The notes: generated from the sequence alone by a model not told the origin. A DNA stretch of 64,000 bases from JAEUHO01 sp046350655 (GCA_046350655.1 JAXMAB010000005.1:434001-498000), one strand, 5' to 3'; positions 50,729 to 59,116 are shown, counted from the first letter of the stretch. Translations and numbers: made by a program.

Positions 50729-51670
50729 ATGGCCAAGCAGCCCCCCCCGCCCCCCCGCTCCTCCTCGGTCGTCCGCATCGGGCTCGTCCAGGCGAAGGCC
50801 AGCGAGGACCCGCGCGACAACCTGAAGCGCACCCTCGCGGCGATCGAGTCCGCGGCGAAGCAGGGCGCGAAGCTCGTCTGCACGCAGGAGCTCTTCCGCT
50901 CGCCGTACTTCTGCCAGACCGAGGACGCCGCGAAGTTCGCGCTGGCCGAGGAGGTCCCCGGCCCGACGACGGAGGCGCTGGCCAAGGTCGCGAAGAAGCA
51001 CGGCATCGTCGTGATCGGCTCGCTGTTCGAGCGCCGCGCGCCGGGCCTCTACCACAACACGACCGTCATCCTCGACGCGGACGGCTCGTTCGTGGGCGCG
51101 TACCGGAAGATGCACATCCCGGACGACCCGCGCTTCTACGAGAAGTACTACTTCACCCCGGGTGACGCCGACGCAGGCCCGGGCTTCCGCGCGTGGGACA
51201 CGGCGGTCGGCCGCATCGGCGTCCTCATCTGCTGGGACCAGTGGTACCCCGAGGGCGCGCGCATCACCGCGCTCGACGGCGCGAAGATCCTCTTCTACCC
51301 GACCGCCATCGGCACCTGGCAGGGCGAGGCCGAGCTCAAGGACGCGCACCGCGACGCGTGGCGCACGATCCAGCGCTCGCACGCCATCGCCAACGGCGTG
51401 TTCGTCGCGGCCGTCAACCGCGTCGGGCGCGAGGACGAGCTCGAGTTCTGGGGCTCGTCGTTCGTCGCGCGGCCGTACGGCCAGGTGCTGGCCGAGGCCT
51501 CGCAGGACCGCGAGGAGGTCCTCCTCGCCGACTGCGACCTCGACGAGATCGAGCGCACGCGCCAGGGCTGGCCCTTCCTGCGCGACCGCCGGATCGACGC
51601 GTACCCGCCGATCCTCGAGCGGTACCTGCACGACCCCCACCACCTGGGCGGGAGCGACTGCTGTGGCTAA
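50729..51670 (+). CDS. aguB: N-carbamoylputrescine amidase
   Basis: The 313-residue carbon-nitrogen hydrolase has the nitrilase catalytic triad Glu54 (CTQELF), Lys127 (YRKMHIPDD) and Cys168 (LICWDQWYPE). FYEKYYFTPGD, ILFYPTAIG and FVAAVNRVG fit plant- and bacterial-type AguB, which converts N-carbamoylputrescine to putrescine, CO2 and ammonia. It overlaps the agmatine deiminase gene by 8 nt, giving the two-step agmatine-to-putrescine route. Cytoplasmic. The start ATG follows a TAGACT box. Confidence 0.93.
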   Translation: MAKQPPPPPRSSSVVRIGLVQAKASEDPRDNLKRTLAAIESAAKQGAKLVCTQELFRSPYFCQTEDAAKFALAEEVPGPTTEALAKVAKKHGIVVIGSLFERRAPGLYHNTTVILDADGSFVGAYRKMHIPDDPRFYEKYYFTPGDADAGPGFRAWDTAVGRIGVLICWDQWYPEGARITALDGAKILFYPTAIGTWQGEAELKDAHRDAWRTIQRSHAIANGVFVAAVNRVGREDELEFWGSSFVARPYGQVLAEASQDREEVLLADCDLDEIERTRQGWPFLRDRRIDAYPPILERYLHDPHHLGGSDCCG

Positions 51671-52784
51671 GAAGCGGAAGTCCCCGCCAGGCGGTCGCCA
51701 GACCGCCCTCGACCCCTCCGGGCTCGACCGATCGGGCCTCGTCCTCGGCCGCGACACCCCCGCGGCCACGGGCTTCGCGATGCCGGGCGAGTGGGTGCGC
51801 CACGAGGCGACCCTCATCTCGTGGCCCCGCGACCCGGTCACGTTCCGCGACATCCCCGCGGTCGAGCGGATCTTCGCCGACGTCATCGCGGCGCTGTCGC
51901 ACGGCGAGCGCGTGGACTGCCTCGTCCCCGACGGCGCGACCGCGCAGCGCGCGGCGCAGCTCGTCGGCGCGCGCGGCGGCCGGCACGTGCAGTTCTTCGA
52001 GCAGCCCACCGCCGACGTCTGGATCCGCGACTACGGCCCGACGTTCGTGCTGAAGCGCCGCGGGCGCTCGGTGCGGCGCGGGTTCGTCCGCTGGCGCTTC
52101 AACGCGTGGGGCGGCAAGTACGAGAAGCTCCTCGCCGACGACGGCCTGCCGGACCGCCTCGGGCTCCCGGGCCCGCGGTTCGCCCCGGGGATCGTGCTCG
52201 AGGGCGGCAGCATCGACGTGAACGGCGAGGGCTCGGTCCTCACGACCGAGCAGTGCCTCCTCCACCCCAACCGCAACCCGCACTTGAAGCGCGCGGAGCT
52301 CGAGGCGTACCTGCGCGCCTACCTCGGCGTGCGGCAGGTCCTGTGGCTGGGCGAGGGGATCGTCGGGGACGACACCGACGGCCACGTCGACGACCTCGCG
52401 CGCTTCGTCGGCCCGCGCACGATCGTCACGGCCTACGAGGACGACCCGAAGGACGCCAACTACGCCGCGCTGCACGACACGTGGCGGCGCCTCGTCGCCA
52501 TGGCCGACCCCGAGGGCCGGCCCTTCGAGATCGTGAAGCTGCCGATGCCCGGCGCGCTCTTCGCGGGCAAGCGCCGGCTCCCGGCCTCCTACGCCAACTT
52601 CGTCATCGGCAACGACCGGATCCTGCTCCCGGCCTACGGGCCGCGCGCCCGCGACGACAAGGCCGCGAAGATCCTCGCGAAGTGCTTCCCGGGCCGCCCG
52701 GTCGTCAAGATCGAGGCGAAGGAGCTCGTGTACGGCCACGGCTCGTTCCACTGCGCGACCCAGCAGGTCCCCGCGGCGCGCTGA
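51663..52784 (+). CDS. aguA: Agmatine deiminase
   Basis: The 373 residues start at a GTG overlapping aguB. The guanidine-group-modifying fold is shown by MPGEWVRHEATLISWP, VWIRDYGPTFVL (substrate Asp), LEGGSIDVNGEG, GDDTDGHVDDLARF (His) and GHGSFHCATQQVP (catalytic Cys about 364). It hydrolyses agmatine to N-carbamoylputrescine and ammonia. Together with AguB it makes putrescine; an arginine decarboxylase is not in the window. Confidence 0.94.
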   Translation: MAKKRKSPPGGRQTALDPSGLDRSGLVLGRDTPAATGFAMPGEWVRHEATLISWPRDPVTFRDIPAVERIFADVIAALSHGERVDCLVPDGATAQRAAQLVGARGGRHVQFFEQPTADVWIRDYGPTFVLKRRGRSVRRGFVRWRFNAWGGKYEKLLADDGLPDRLGLPGPRFAPGIVLEGGSIDVNGEGSVLTTEQCLLHPNRNPHLKRAELEAYLRAYLGVRQVLWLGEGIVGDDTDGHVDDLARFVGPRTIVTAYEDDPKDANYAALHDTWRRLVAMADPEGRPFEIVKLPMPGALFAGKRRLPASYANFVIGNDRILLPAYGPRARDDKAAKILAKCFPGRPVVKIEAKELVYGHGSFHCATQQVPAAR

Positions 52785-52790
52785 CGAGGG

Positions 52791-53531
52791 TCACGCGCGC
52801 GCCGCCGGCGCGGGGAGCCCCCCGAACCGGCGGTCGCGCGCGCGGAAGTCCGCGAGCGCGGCCGCGAGGTCGTCGCGCGTGACGTCGGGCCAGAGCCGGT
52901 CGAGGAAGACGAGCTCCGCGTAGGCCGACTCCCACAGGAGGAAGTCGGAGAGCCGCCGCTCGCCGCCCGGACGCAGGAAGAGGTCGACGTCCGGGACCGC
53001 GAGGCCCGGTGCGAGGCAGCGGGCGAACCCCTCGCGCGTCGGCGCGCCGTCCGCGGGCAGGCGCGCCGCGGCGGCGAGGATCGCGTCGCGTCCCGAGTAG
53101 TCCACCGCGATCCGCAGCCGCAGGCCCGCCCCCGTCGCGGTCGCGGCCTCGGCGCGCCCGACCTCGGCATGCAGCGTGGCGGGGAGGCGGTCGCGCCGCC
53201 CGATCACCTCGAGGCGCGTGCCCGCGCGGACGCACGCGCGGGCTTCCGTGCGCAGGAAGCGGCGCAGGAGCGCGAGGATCCGCGCGACCTCGCCCCGCGG
53301 CCGTCGCCAGTTGTCGGACGAGAAGGCGAACAGGGTGAGCACGCCGACGCCGAGGTCCGACGCGGCGTCGATCACGCGCCGCGCGGCGCGCGCCCCCGCC
53401 ACGTGGCCGGCCACGCGCGGCAGCCCGCGGCGCTGCGCCCAGCGGCCGTTCCCGTCCATCACGATCGCGACGTGGAGCCCGGCGCGACGCGCGGCCCTCG
53501 GCGACGCGTCGGTCCCGCGCGGCTCACCCAC
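52791..53531 (-). CDS. uppS: Isoprenyl transferase (undecaprenyl diphosphate synthase)
   Basis: The 246 residues start MGEPRGTDASPRAARRAG, then HVAIVMDGNGRWAQRRGLPRVAGH (active-site Asp in MDGNGRW). LTLFAFSSDNWRRP, RLRIAVDYSGRDAI and RPGGERRLSDFLLWESAYAEL match cis-prenyltransferases that make undecaprenyl diphosphate for cell-wall glycan carriers. A copy of the dispersed repeat (52993-53010) adds PGLAVP just before PDVDLFLRPGGE, a position usually occupied by a short loop. It ends with an 8-nt overlap with the winged-helix gene. Confidence 0.93.
   Translation of the reverse strand: MGEPRGTDASPRAARRAGLHVAIVMDGNGRWAQRRGLPRVAGHVAGARAARRVIDAASDLGVGVLTLFAFSSDNWRRPRGEVARILALLRRFLRTEARACVRAGTRLEVIGRRDRLPATLHAEVGRAEAATATGAGLRLRIAVDYSGRDAILAAAARLPADGAPTREGFARCLAPGLAVPDVDLFLRPGGERRLSDFLLWESAYAELVFLDRLWPDVTRDDLAAALADFRARDRRFGGLPAPAARA
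52993..53010 (+). repeat. Dispersed repeat copy (in uppS)
   Basis: Exact 18-mer, in frame as PGLAVP next to a conserved motif. Confidence 0.75.
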
Positions 53532-53871
53532 GGCGCACCGCCTTCACGAGCCGCTCCATCTCGGCGACGTAGCGCGCGAGGGCCGACCGTCCGCTCGCGG
53601 TGAGGCGGAAGTCGGTGCGGGGCACGCGCCCCTCGAACGACTTCTCGACGGCGACGTACCCCGCCTCCTCGAGCCGCCGCGCGTGGACCGACAGGTTGCC
53701 GTCGGTGCAGCCGAGGAGCGCCTTCAGCTCGCCGAAGCGCAGCGACGGCCGCGCGGCGAGCGCGCTCACGATCCCGAGACGGAGCCGTTCGTGGATGACG
53801 GGGTCGAGGCCGAGCGCCGCGTCCGTCGCGGTGCCGGCGCGCGCGCGGTCGCGGGTCGCGGTCCTACCCAC
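53524..53871 (-). CDS. Winged-helix transcriptional regulator (ArsR/MarR-like, HTH_34 type)
   Basis: The 115 residues start with a GTG. LDPVIHERLRLGIVSALAARPSLRFGELKALLGCTDGNLSVHARRLEEAGYVAVEKSFEG in pieces is the winged-helix DNA-binding core, and RTDFRLTASGRSALARYVAEMERLV is the C-terminal helix. This matches the small regulators that pair with a membrane protein gene. Its start overlaps the membrane gene stop, so the pair is coupled. The AT-rich palindrome at 54524-54539 may be its operator. Confidence 0.85.
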   Translation of the reverse strand: MGRTATRDRARAGTATDAALGLDPVIHERLRLGIVSALAARPSLRFGELKALLGCTDGNLSVHARRLEEAGYVAVEKSFEGRVPRTDFRLTASGRSALARYVAEMERLVKAVRRG

Positions 53872-54481
53872 CGTGCCTCCGCGCGATCACGAGGCCGCAG
53901 ACGAGGTGGAGGGCGCCGAACCCCGCGCCGAGGAAGACGTCGGCGAGGGCGAGCGGCGCGAAGAACGCGGCGCCCCCCAGCGCGAGACAGCACCCGCCGA
54001 GCGCGAGCACCGGCCGCGGCGAGAACGCGCCGCCCGCGAGCACGCCCGCGCCGTAGGACGCGAGCCACAGCCCCGGCAGGAGGTCCGGGACGCCGGCCCG
54101 CCACGCGCCGAGCGACGCGAGGAGCCCCGCGACGAGCGGCGCCCCCACCCCGAGGACGAGCTTCCTCCCGGGACGCGAGGCCCGCCCGCCCGGCGCGCCG
54201 GACGCCTTGCGCCGCAGCATCGCCGCGCCCGTCGCGAGCGAGAGCGCGGCCGCGATCCCCCACGCGACGACCCAGCGCGCGGACCCGGGCGCGACGTCGG
54301 CCCCGAACCGCAGGTACGCGACGGTGCCGAGCGCGACCCCGCCGACGACCGCGAGCCAGGCCCCGGGGACCGACGTGAACCCGCTCGCGTCCTCCATGGC
54401 CGTCCGGATGAACCGCAGGTCGTCCATCGCGCGGGCGGCGGCGACCTCGCGGACGGCGGGGGACTCGACGCTGCGGGGCAT
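53864..54481 (-). CDS. Six-helix membrane protein paired with the winged-helix regulator
   Basis: The 205 residues start at an ATG (54479-54481) with GAGGAGG upstream. Helices include WLAVVGGVALGTVAYLRF, WVVAWGIAAALSLATGAAML, KLVLGVGAPLVAGLLASLGAW, WLASYGAGVLAGGAF, VLALGGCCLALGGAAFF and GFGALHLVCGLVIA. Family not recognised, but this kind of membrane protein is often encoded just ahead of such a regulator. The promoter region contains an AT-rich operator-like site. Confidence 0.78.
   Translation of the reverse strand: MPRSVESPAVREVAAARAMDDLRFIRTAMEDASGFTSVPGAWLAVVGGVALGTVAYLRFGADVAPGSARWVVAWGIAAALSLATGAAMLRRKASGAPGGRASRPGRKLVLGVGAPLVAGLLASLGAWRAGVPDLLPGLWLASYGAGVLAGGAFSPRPVLALGGCCLALGGAAFFAPLALADVFLGAGFGALHLVCGLVIARRHGG
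54170..54188 (+). repeat. Dispersed repeat copy (in membrane-protein gene)
   Basis: GGGACGCGAGGCCCGCCCG in a cytoplasmic loop. Confidence 0.55.
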
Positions 54482-54523
54482 GGGCACCCTCCTCGGGACG
54501 CTCCCAGGGTGCCCTCTGGATTC

Positions 54524-54539
54524 ACTTCGTCAAGTACTT
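54524..54539. promoter_or_regulatory. AT-rich operator candidate with ACTT/AAGT halves
   Basis: ACTTCGTCAAGTACTT: ACTT-N4-AAGT forms an inverted repeat next to the palindrome AAGTACTT. The minus strand carries TTGACG here, a -35-like element, upstream of the membrane/regulator pair. Confidence 0.4.
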
Positions 54540-54666
54540 TTCCTCACAAAGTCGGTCCGATGGTCTCGCACTCCACCCGCGGACTCGACGGGCGAGGCGC
54601 GCACAGTTCGAACCACAGCGGGAATTCGAAGCTCTATCGAGCACCACACGCATACGCCGACCCACG

Positions 54667-55635
54667 CTACTTCGCTCCCCCGCCATCGGTCGCCCCGCCT
54701 CCCCGAGTGACGCCAGCCCGGTCATCGCCCCCCTTCGCGCCTAGCGCAAGCGAGTCAAGGTAGATCGCCCTCGCAAAGGCCTTCGCAAAGTGGATGTGTG
54801 CGTGCCTCAGGAGCAGCCCGCCGCAGACCGCCGCCAAGCCGGCGCCCAACAGCCCCAAGGAGCATCGAGACGTGAGTGGGATCTCGAACTGCAAGACGAC
54901 ACCAAGCGCGGAACCCGACAGTAATGCGCCGACCCAGAACGGACGAACGGGCGGGAAGCGCTTCACACACCCCTGGGCATCACGAAGGCCACGGATCTCC
55001 AAGACCCGATCACTGAGCCAAACTGCGCCCGCTAGAGCGGCCAGCACGATCAACAGCAGGCTGAGATTCGCCGGACTGAGCGTCGTCGAGAGCGGGACAG
55101 CCCCAATCGCCCACGCCAAGTACACCGGCGCAGCGAGCAACAGCGCCATCGAGATTCCCCGACACATCGTGTACATCCCCTGATACTGCTCCGCATAGTC
55201 GGCTGCGTCAGCCTCCACGAGCACAGAACGGAGATGGAAGAAGATTTCTTGCCGATGCGCTGAAGCGACACTGTCCCACGAATCACACGCCACGAGCCAA
55301 CCGCGGGCCTTCGCAAGTTCCAGCAACTGCACCTTGCTAGGCAAACTCAGTTCATTGTTCGACGAGTCCAGCATGACATCGGACGGGCGGGCCCCTCGCG
55401 GGTCGCTCAGTCCGCGGTGAACCGTCGACGGCAGCGCCCACTCGGCAACCCGCTGGAGCGCGAGCCCGCCCACATAGGCGAAGATCAGGAGCGGAATCAG
55501 GTCAAGACCAGACGGGAGTAGACTATCGAGTCCAACCCCTGTGGCGATGGACACCGGCGCAGCAACGATTGCGAAGACGACGGTGCCGGGAATCAGATAG
55601 CCATAGAGATCGAAAAAATTGAATCGTTCAATCAT
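54667..55635 (-). CDS. Integral membrane protein of the lower-GC island
   Basis: The 322 residues start MIERFNFFDLYGYLIPG; this FxxYDxxGYLxPG-type start is seen in several families of small membrane proteins. Helices occur near 10-36, 44-66, 161-181, 188-212 and in the C-terminal third (VGALLSGSALGVVLQF, GLLGAGLAAVCGGLLLRH). A soluble loop of about 95 residues (67-160) is rich in Ser/Asp. Its ATG overlaps the stop of the DHH gene (ATGA), so both are coupled. Base composition and codon use are clearly less GC-rich than the neighbours. Function unknown. Confidence 0.8.
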   Translation of the reverse strand: MIERFNFFDLYGYLIPGTVVFAIVAAPVSIATGVGLDSLLPSGLDLIPLLIFAYVGGLALQRVAEWALPSTVHRGLSDPRGARPSDVMLDSSNNELSLPSKVQLLELAKARGWLVACDSWDSVASAHRQEIFFHLRSVLVEADAADYAEQYQGMYTMCRGISMALLLAAPVYLAWAIGAVPLSTTLSPANLSLLLIVLAALAGAVWLSDRVLEIRGLRDAQGCVKRFPPVRPFWVGALLSGSALGVVLQFEIPLTSRCSLGLLGAGLAAVCGGLLLRHAHIHFAKAFARAIYLDSLALGAKGGDDRAGVTRGGGATDGGGAK

Positions 55636-56606
55636 TGCGCAAGCGCCCGTGACGAGGACGGGGATACCCGCAGCCGCCTTACCACATCATCAAGAGCTTC
55701 TCGGGCGCAACCCAGATTCTTAGACTGGAAGATCGCGGATCCGACGCGTTCGTGCCCGCCACCACCCCACTGTGTGAAGATCTCTCCGATGTGAGCCGAC
55801 GGGAAGTTTTTCCATGGATTGCGCATGGCTGTGACCTTCGAGTAGGAACCGTGATTCACCAATCCGACCGAGTAGTCCGCAGATGGGAAGAAGTAGAATG
55901 GGGCATACCTGCTGGCATATGTCGCGACGCCGGAGACCTCGAAAGCGACGACGCCGTCGAGCACCCTGCAGGCCTGCCGGAACAGGCCGAGAGCGCGCGC
56001 GCCGCGAGCCGCCAACATTTGCCATGTCGCTCGTATCCACGGAGTGCGGGCGATCTCGGGCAGCCCGACGATCGCGAGTTGCTGAATGACCCGTCTGATG
56101 CGACTCCGCGACGTCTCGGCAGCGAGCGCACGACTGATCTGAATCGCGGGCGCGTCGGACAGAACTGCCTCTTCGGCCGACTCGTACGCAGCACTGTCGA
56201 TCTTGTCGCACCAAGCAACGGTGTCCGCGTACCACGCAGCACGACCCTCGGCCAGCTTGCAGAGTTCGGAGCGAAGAACGGAGGCGCAAGACGGCGCGCT
56301 CGGGTCATAGATCCACTTACCGTCCGGCGACGGACTCGCGATGCTCAACTGCGACAGTGGCGGAAGGAACGTCGTCGGGTGGTGATCGGCCCAAAACTCC
56401 GCGGAGGGATGAAACAAGAAGTCGACAACTGCTGAGCGAGCGGGGAGGCGTGTGTTGAGCCACACGTCCCGCATTTCGTAGCCGACTGCGCGGTACGCGA
56501 AGCGCTTTGCCCCCCAGCGCCGGGATAGAACCTCACCGCACAGGGCGGCCGAAACGACCCCATCAAAGCACGACCGGTGAAAGTAGATGAACGCGCGGGT
56601 GCTCAT
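55632..56606 (-). CDS. DHH-family phosphoesterase of the lower-GC island
   Basis: The 324 residues fit the DHH/DHHA1 phosphoesterase fold. Motif I is FIYFHRSCFDGVVSA (His10, Asp15), motif II is AVVDFLFHP (Asp62), motif III is ADHHPT (DHH at 74-76), motif IV is WCDKIDSA (Asp134/137). The C-terminal DHHA1 signature is GGGGHERVGSA (281-291). The HxxCxDG variant of motif I resembles oligoribonuclease/NrnB-type enzymes. It likely cleaves short RNA or cyclic nucleotides. It is coupled to a membrane protein gene and sits in lower-GC DNA, suggesting transfer. Candidate defence or signalling cassette. Confidence 0.85.
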   Translation of the reverse strand: MSTRAFIYFHRSCFDGVVSAALCGEVLSRRWGAKRFAYRAVGYEMRDVWLNTRLPARSAVVDFLFHPSAEFWADHHPTTFLPPLSQLSIASPSPDGKWIYDPSAPSCASVLRSELCKLAEGRAAWYADTVAWCDKIDSAAYESAEEAVLSDAPAIQISRALAAETSRSRIRRVIQQLAIVGLPEIARTPWIRATWQMLAARGARALGLFRQACRVLDGVVAFEVSGVATYASRYAPFYFFPSADYSVGLVNHGSYSKVTAMRNPWKNFPSAHIGEIFTQWGGGGHERVGSAIFQSKNLGCAREALDDVVRRLRVSPSSSRALAQ

Positions 56607-56761
56607 GGCTTGCGCGTCACTTTACCCCTTCCGGGGGGCATACCGTCCGAACGGCGCAGCCAGTGGCCAGTCTGGCCCGACGAATTCCATATCGGGCACG
56701 TGCCAGGATCGTCAGCTCGGCGGGAGGCCAGCTCGGCAACACTCGCGGGCGCGCAGGCGTC

Positions 56762-58375
56762 CTAGGTCAGCGCCTCGAGGAGCGGGCCGAGGGCCGACGC
56801 GGGCGGGCGCGCGGCGTCGTGGCGCACGACCGCGTCGGCCTCGCCCGCCGCCACGGGCTCCGCGGCCGCCACCTGCGCCTGGTGCACCGCCCACGTCGCG
56901 TCCGACGGGTCGGTGCCCGCGACGGCGCGGGCCTCGATCCGGGCGCGCGCGAGGTCCGGCGCGACCTCGAGGGCGAGGATCGCCGCCGGGCACCCGAGGC
57001 GGCGGGCCCCCGCGACGGCGGACGCGCGGGCGCCCCGCAGGAGGTACGTCGCGTCGAGGAGCACGGGCCGCCCCGCCGCGAGCGCGGCGGCCGCCTTCGC
57101 CTCGAGGGCCGCGTAGGTGCGCAGCGACATCTCGCGGCCGTACAGCGCGTCGAGGGCCGGGCCCTCGACGCGGGTCGACGGCGCGAGGCCCGCGAGGCGT
57201 TTGCGCTCGACGTCGCTCGAGACGACCTCGGCCCCGAGCACGGGCGCGAGCGCGCGCGCGACCGCGCTCTTGCCGACGCCCGACGGGCCGGCCAGCAGCA
57301 CGAGCGGGGGCGGCGTGCCGAGGCGCGCGTACGACCACGCCAGGGCGAGATGCCGGCGCGCGCCCTCGAGCGCGGCGGCGCGGTCCGGCGCGGGGATCTC
57401 GGGCTCGCCCGCGCGGTGCGCGTCGACCTTCGCGCGGACGTGCGCCCGGTACGCGAGGAAGAGCGGCAGCAGGGCGGGCGCGTCGGGGTCCGGGCGCGCG
57501 GCGAGGTAGGCCGACAGGTACGCGTCGGCGAGGTCGCGACGGCCGAGCGACGCGAGGTCCATGGCGAGGAACGCCGCGTCCGACAGCGGGTCGATGCAGC
57601 GGAGCGTCGGCGCGAACTCGATCCCGTCGATGACGAGCCACGGCGGGCGACCGGGCCTCGCGTCGCGGACCACGTGTTCGGCCCGCAGGTCGCCGTGGCC
57701 GTCCACGGGGACGCCCGCGCGGTGGCGCCGCACGATCGTCGCGCGCGCGTCGCGCAGGAGGCGGGCGACGCGGCGGTCGAGCCACGCGTGGAGCGACGGG
57801 CCCAGCGTCGCGGCCTCGGCCCGCGTCGCGAGGAAGTTCTGCCGCAGGATGCGGGCGAACGCGATGGGCCGCGCGATCCGCGACGCCTGCGCGGTCCGCG
57901 CGCCGGCGTGGAAGGCCGCGACGAGCCGGCCGACGTCCTCGACCTCGGCGGGGGTCGTGACGCCGGTCGCGATGCGGTGGGCGAGGGTGTCCTCGTCGCG
58001 CAGGCGGCGCATGACGACGGCCCAGTCGACGGCCGGTCCTTCCCCCGCGCGCCCCGCCCCGGGCCCGTCGACCTGCCGCGGCCCGCCCCCCACCACGAGG
58101 CGGCCGGCGCGACGGACCACGGGCGCGACGCCCAGGTAGACGTCCGGCGCGAGGCGGCGGTTGATCCGGACCTCCTCCTCGCAGCACCGCCGGCGGGCCT
58201 CCAGGGTCGAATAGTCGAGGAAGCCCCAGAGCGCGAGGGTCTTCTTGACCTTGTAGACCCGGTCCCCCGTCAGGAAGACCAGCGAGATGTGGGTCTGGCG
58301 GACCTCGACGGAGGGCCCGGCCTCGGGGAGGGCCTCGGGGCGGGCGAGGTCGGTCAAGAGTTCCAACGGGTCCAC
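56762..58375 (-). CDS. APH-like kinase fused to P-loop ATPase (bifunctional family)
   Basis: The 537-residue protein has an N-terminal aminoglycoside-phosphotransferase-like domain (VYKVKKTLALWGFLDYS; HGDLRAEHV, the Brenner-type catalytic loop; VIDGIEFAP). A C-terminal AAA/gluconokinase-like P-loop domain (about 350-537) has GPSGVGKS and VLLDATYLLRG. This two-domain family is widespread; substrates are unknown. The start is GTG with TAGGAT 9 nt upstream. The stop lies at the right edge of the lower-GC island. A copy of the dispersed repeat occurs in frame (57650-57666). Confidence 0.86.
   Translation of the reverse strand: MDPLELLTDLARPEALPEAGPSVEVRQTHISLVFLTGDRVYKVKKTLALWGFLDYSTLEARRRCCEEEVRINRRLAPDVYLGVAPVVRRAGRLVVGGGPRQVDGPGAGRAGEGPAVDWAVVMRRLRDEDTLAHRIATGVTTPAEVEDVGRLVAAFHAGARTAQASRIARPIAFARILRQNFLATRAEAATLGPSLHAWLDRRVARLLRDARATIVRRHRAGVPVDGHGDLRAEHVVRDARPGRPPWLVIDGIEFAPTLRCIDPLSDAAFLAMDLASLGRRDLADAYLSAYLAARPDPDAPALLPLFLAYRAHVRAKVDAHRAGEPEIPAPDRAAALEGARRHLALAWSYARLGTPPPLVLLAGPSGVGKSAVARALAPVLGAEVVSSDVERKRLAGLAPSTRVEGPALDALYGREMSLRTYAALEAKAAAALAAGRPVLLDATYLLRGARASAVAGARRLGCPAAILALEVAPDLARARIEARAVAGTDPSDATWAVHQAQVAAAEPVAAGEADAVVRHDAARPPASALGPLLEALT
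57650..57666 (-). repeat. Dispersed repeat copy (in APH/ATPase gene)
   Basis: ACCGGGCCTCGCGTCGC, read as DARPG. Confidence 0.55.
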
Positions 58376-58384
58376 GGCGGGCGC

Positions 58385-58390
58385 ATCCTA
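58385..58390 (-). promoter_or_regulatory. -10 box TAGGAT for the APH/ATPase gene
   Basis: TAGGAT on the minus strand, 9 nt upstream of the GTG. It shares the 22-bp gap with the divergent CoaB start. Confidence 0.4.
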
Positions 58391-58397
58391 CAGGCCC

Positions 58398-59048
58398 ATG
58401 CCTCCCCGCCGCCCCCTCCGCGTCGTCGTCACCGCGGGCCCCACGCGCGAGCCCCTCGACGACGTCCGGTTCCTCTCGAACGCCTCCACCGGCCGCATGG
58501 GCATCGAGCTGGCCCGCGAGGCGCGCCGCCTCGGCGCCCGCGTCACGCTCGTCCTCGGCCCGACGTCGGAGGCGCCGCCCCCGCGGGTCGACGTCGTGCG
58601 CGTCGTCACGTGCCGGGAGATGCTCACGGCGACGCGCGCCGCCGCGCGGGGCGCCGACGTCCTCGTCTTCGCGGCGGCGCCGGCCGACTGGCGGCCCGCG
58701 GTGCGCGCGAAGGGCAAGCTCAAGAAGGACGGCTCGGGCCGGCCGCGCGCGCTGACGCTCGTCGAGAACCCCGACATCGCCGCGACGCTGGGCCGCACGA
58801 AGGGCGCGCGGGTCCACATCGGGTTCGCGCTCGAGGTGCAGCGGCCGTTCTTCTTCGCGCGGCGCAAGCTCGAGAAGAAGCGCTTCGACGCGATCGTGCT
58901 GAACAGCCCGGCGAACGTCGGCCGCGGCGGCGGCGAGGTCTTCTGGATGCGGCCGGGCGCGACGCCCGAGCCCCTCACCGCGCGCGGCAAGGCCGCCGTC
59001 GCGAAGGCGATCGTCGCGCGCGCGTTCGCGCTCCGCGCCGGTCGCTGA
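58398..59048 (+). CDS. coaB: Phosphopantothenoylcysteine synthetase (stand-alone CoaB)
   Basis: The 216 residues start MPPRRPLRVVVTAGPTREPLDDVRFLSNASTGRMG in pieces, the CoaB N-terminal signature (VTxGPTxEPLDPVRFISNxSSGKMG in the family). FAAAPADWRP, KLKKDG and NPDIAATLG are also conserved CoaB features. The CoaC decarboxylase half of the usual CoaBC fusion is missing. It condenses 4'-phosphopantothenate with Cys in CoA synthesis. A separate coaC gene is expected elsewhere in the genome. Confidence 0.88.
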   Translation: MPPRRPLRVVVTAGPTREPLDDVRFLSNASTGRMGIELAREARRLGARVTLVLGPTSEAPPPRVDVVRVVTCREMLTATRAAARGADVLVFAAAPADWRPAVRAKGKLKKDGSGRPRALTLVENPDIAATLGRTKGARVHIGFALEVQRPFFFARRKLEKKRFDAIVLNSPANVGRGGGEVFWMRPGATPEPLTARGKAAVAKAIVARAFALRAGR

Positions 59049-59050
59049 TC

Positions 59051-59116
59051 GGGACCGCCAGGCCCGGCGGCCCCCGAGGGGACCGCCGGGCGCGGGCGCG
59101 CGGGCCTTGCGTCACC
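59051..59116. repeat. Two facing diverged dispersed repeat copies
   Basis: GGGACCGCCAGGCCCGGCGG at 59051-59070 and CGCGCGGGCCTTGCGTCACC at 59097-59116, between coaB and the globin gene. Confidence 0.6.

Noticed and set aside
54541..54666. Search for direct repeats (attachment sites) at the left edge of the lower-GC island
   Set aside because: No matching repeat was found near the right edge at about 56,750, so no att site is claimed.
56693..56706. TGGCACGTGCC resembling a sigma-54 -24 element upstream of the DHH gene
   Set aside because: No TTGC -12 element at the required spacing; it is a palindrome by chance.
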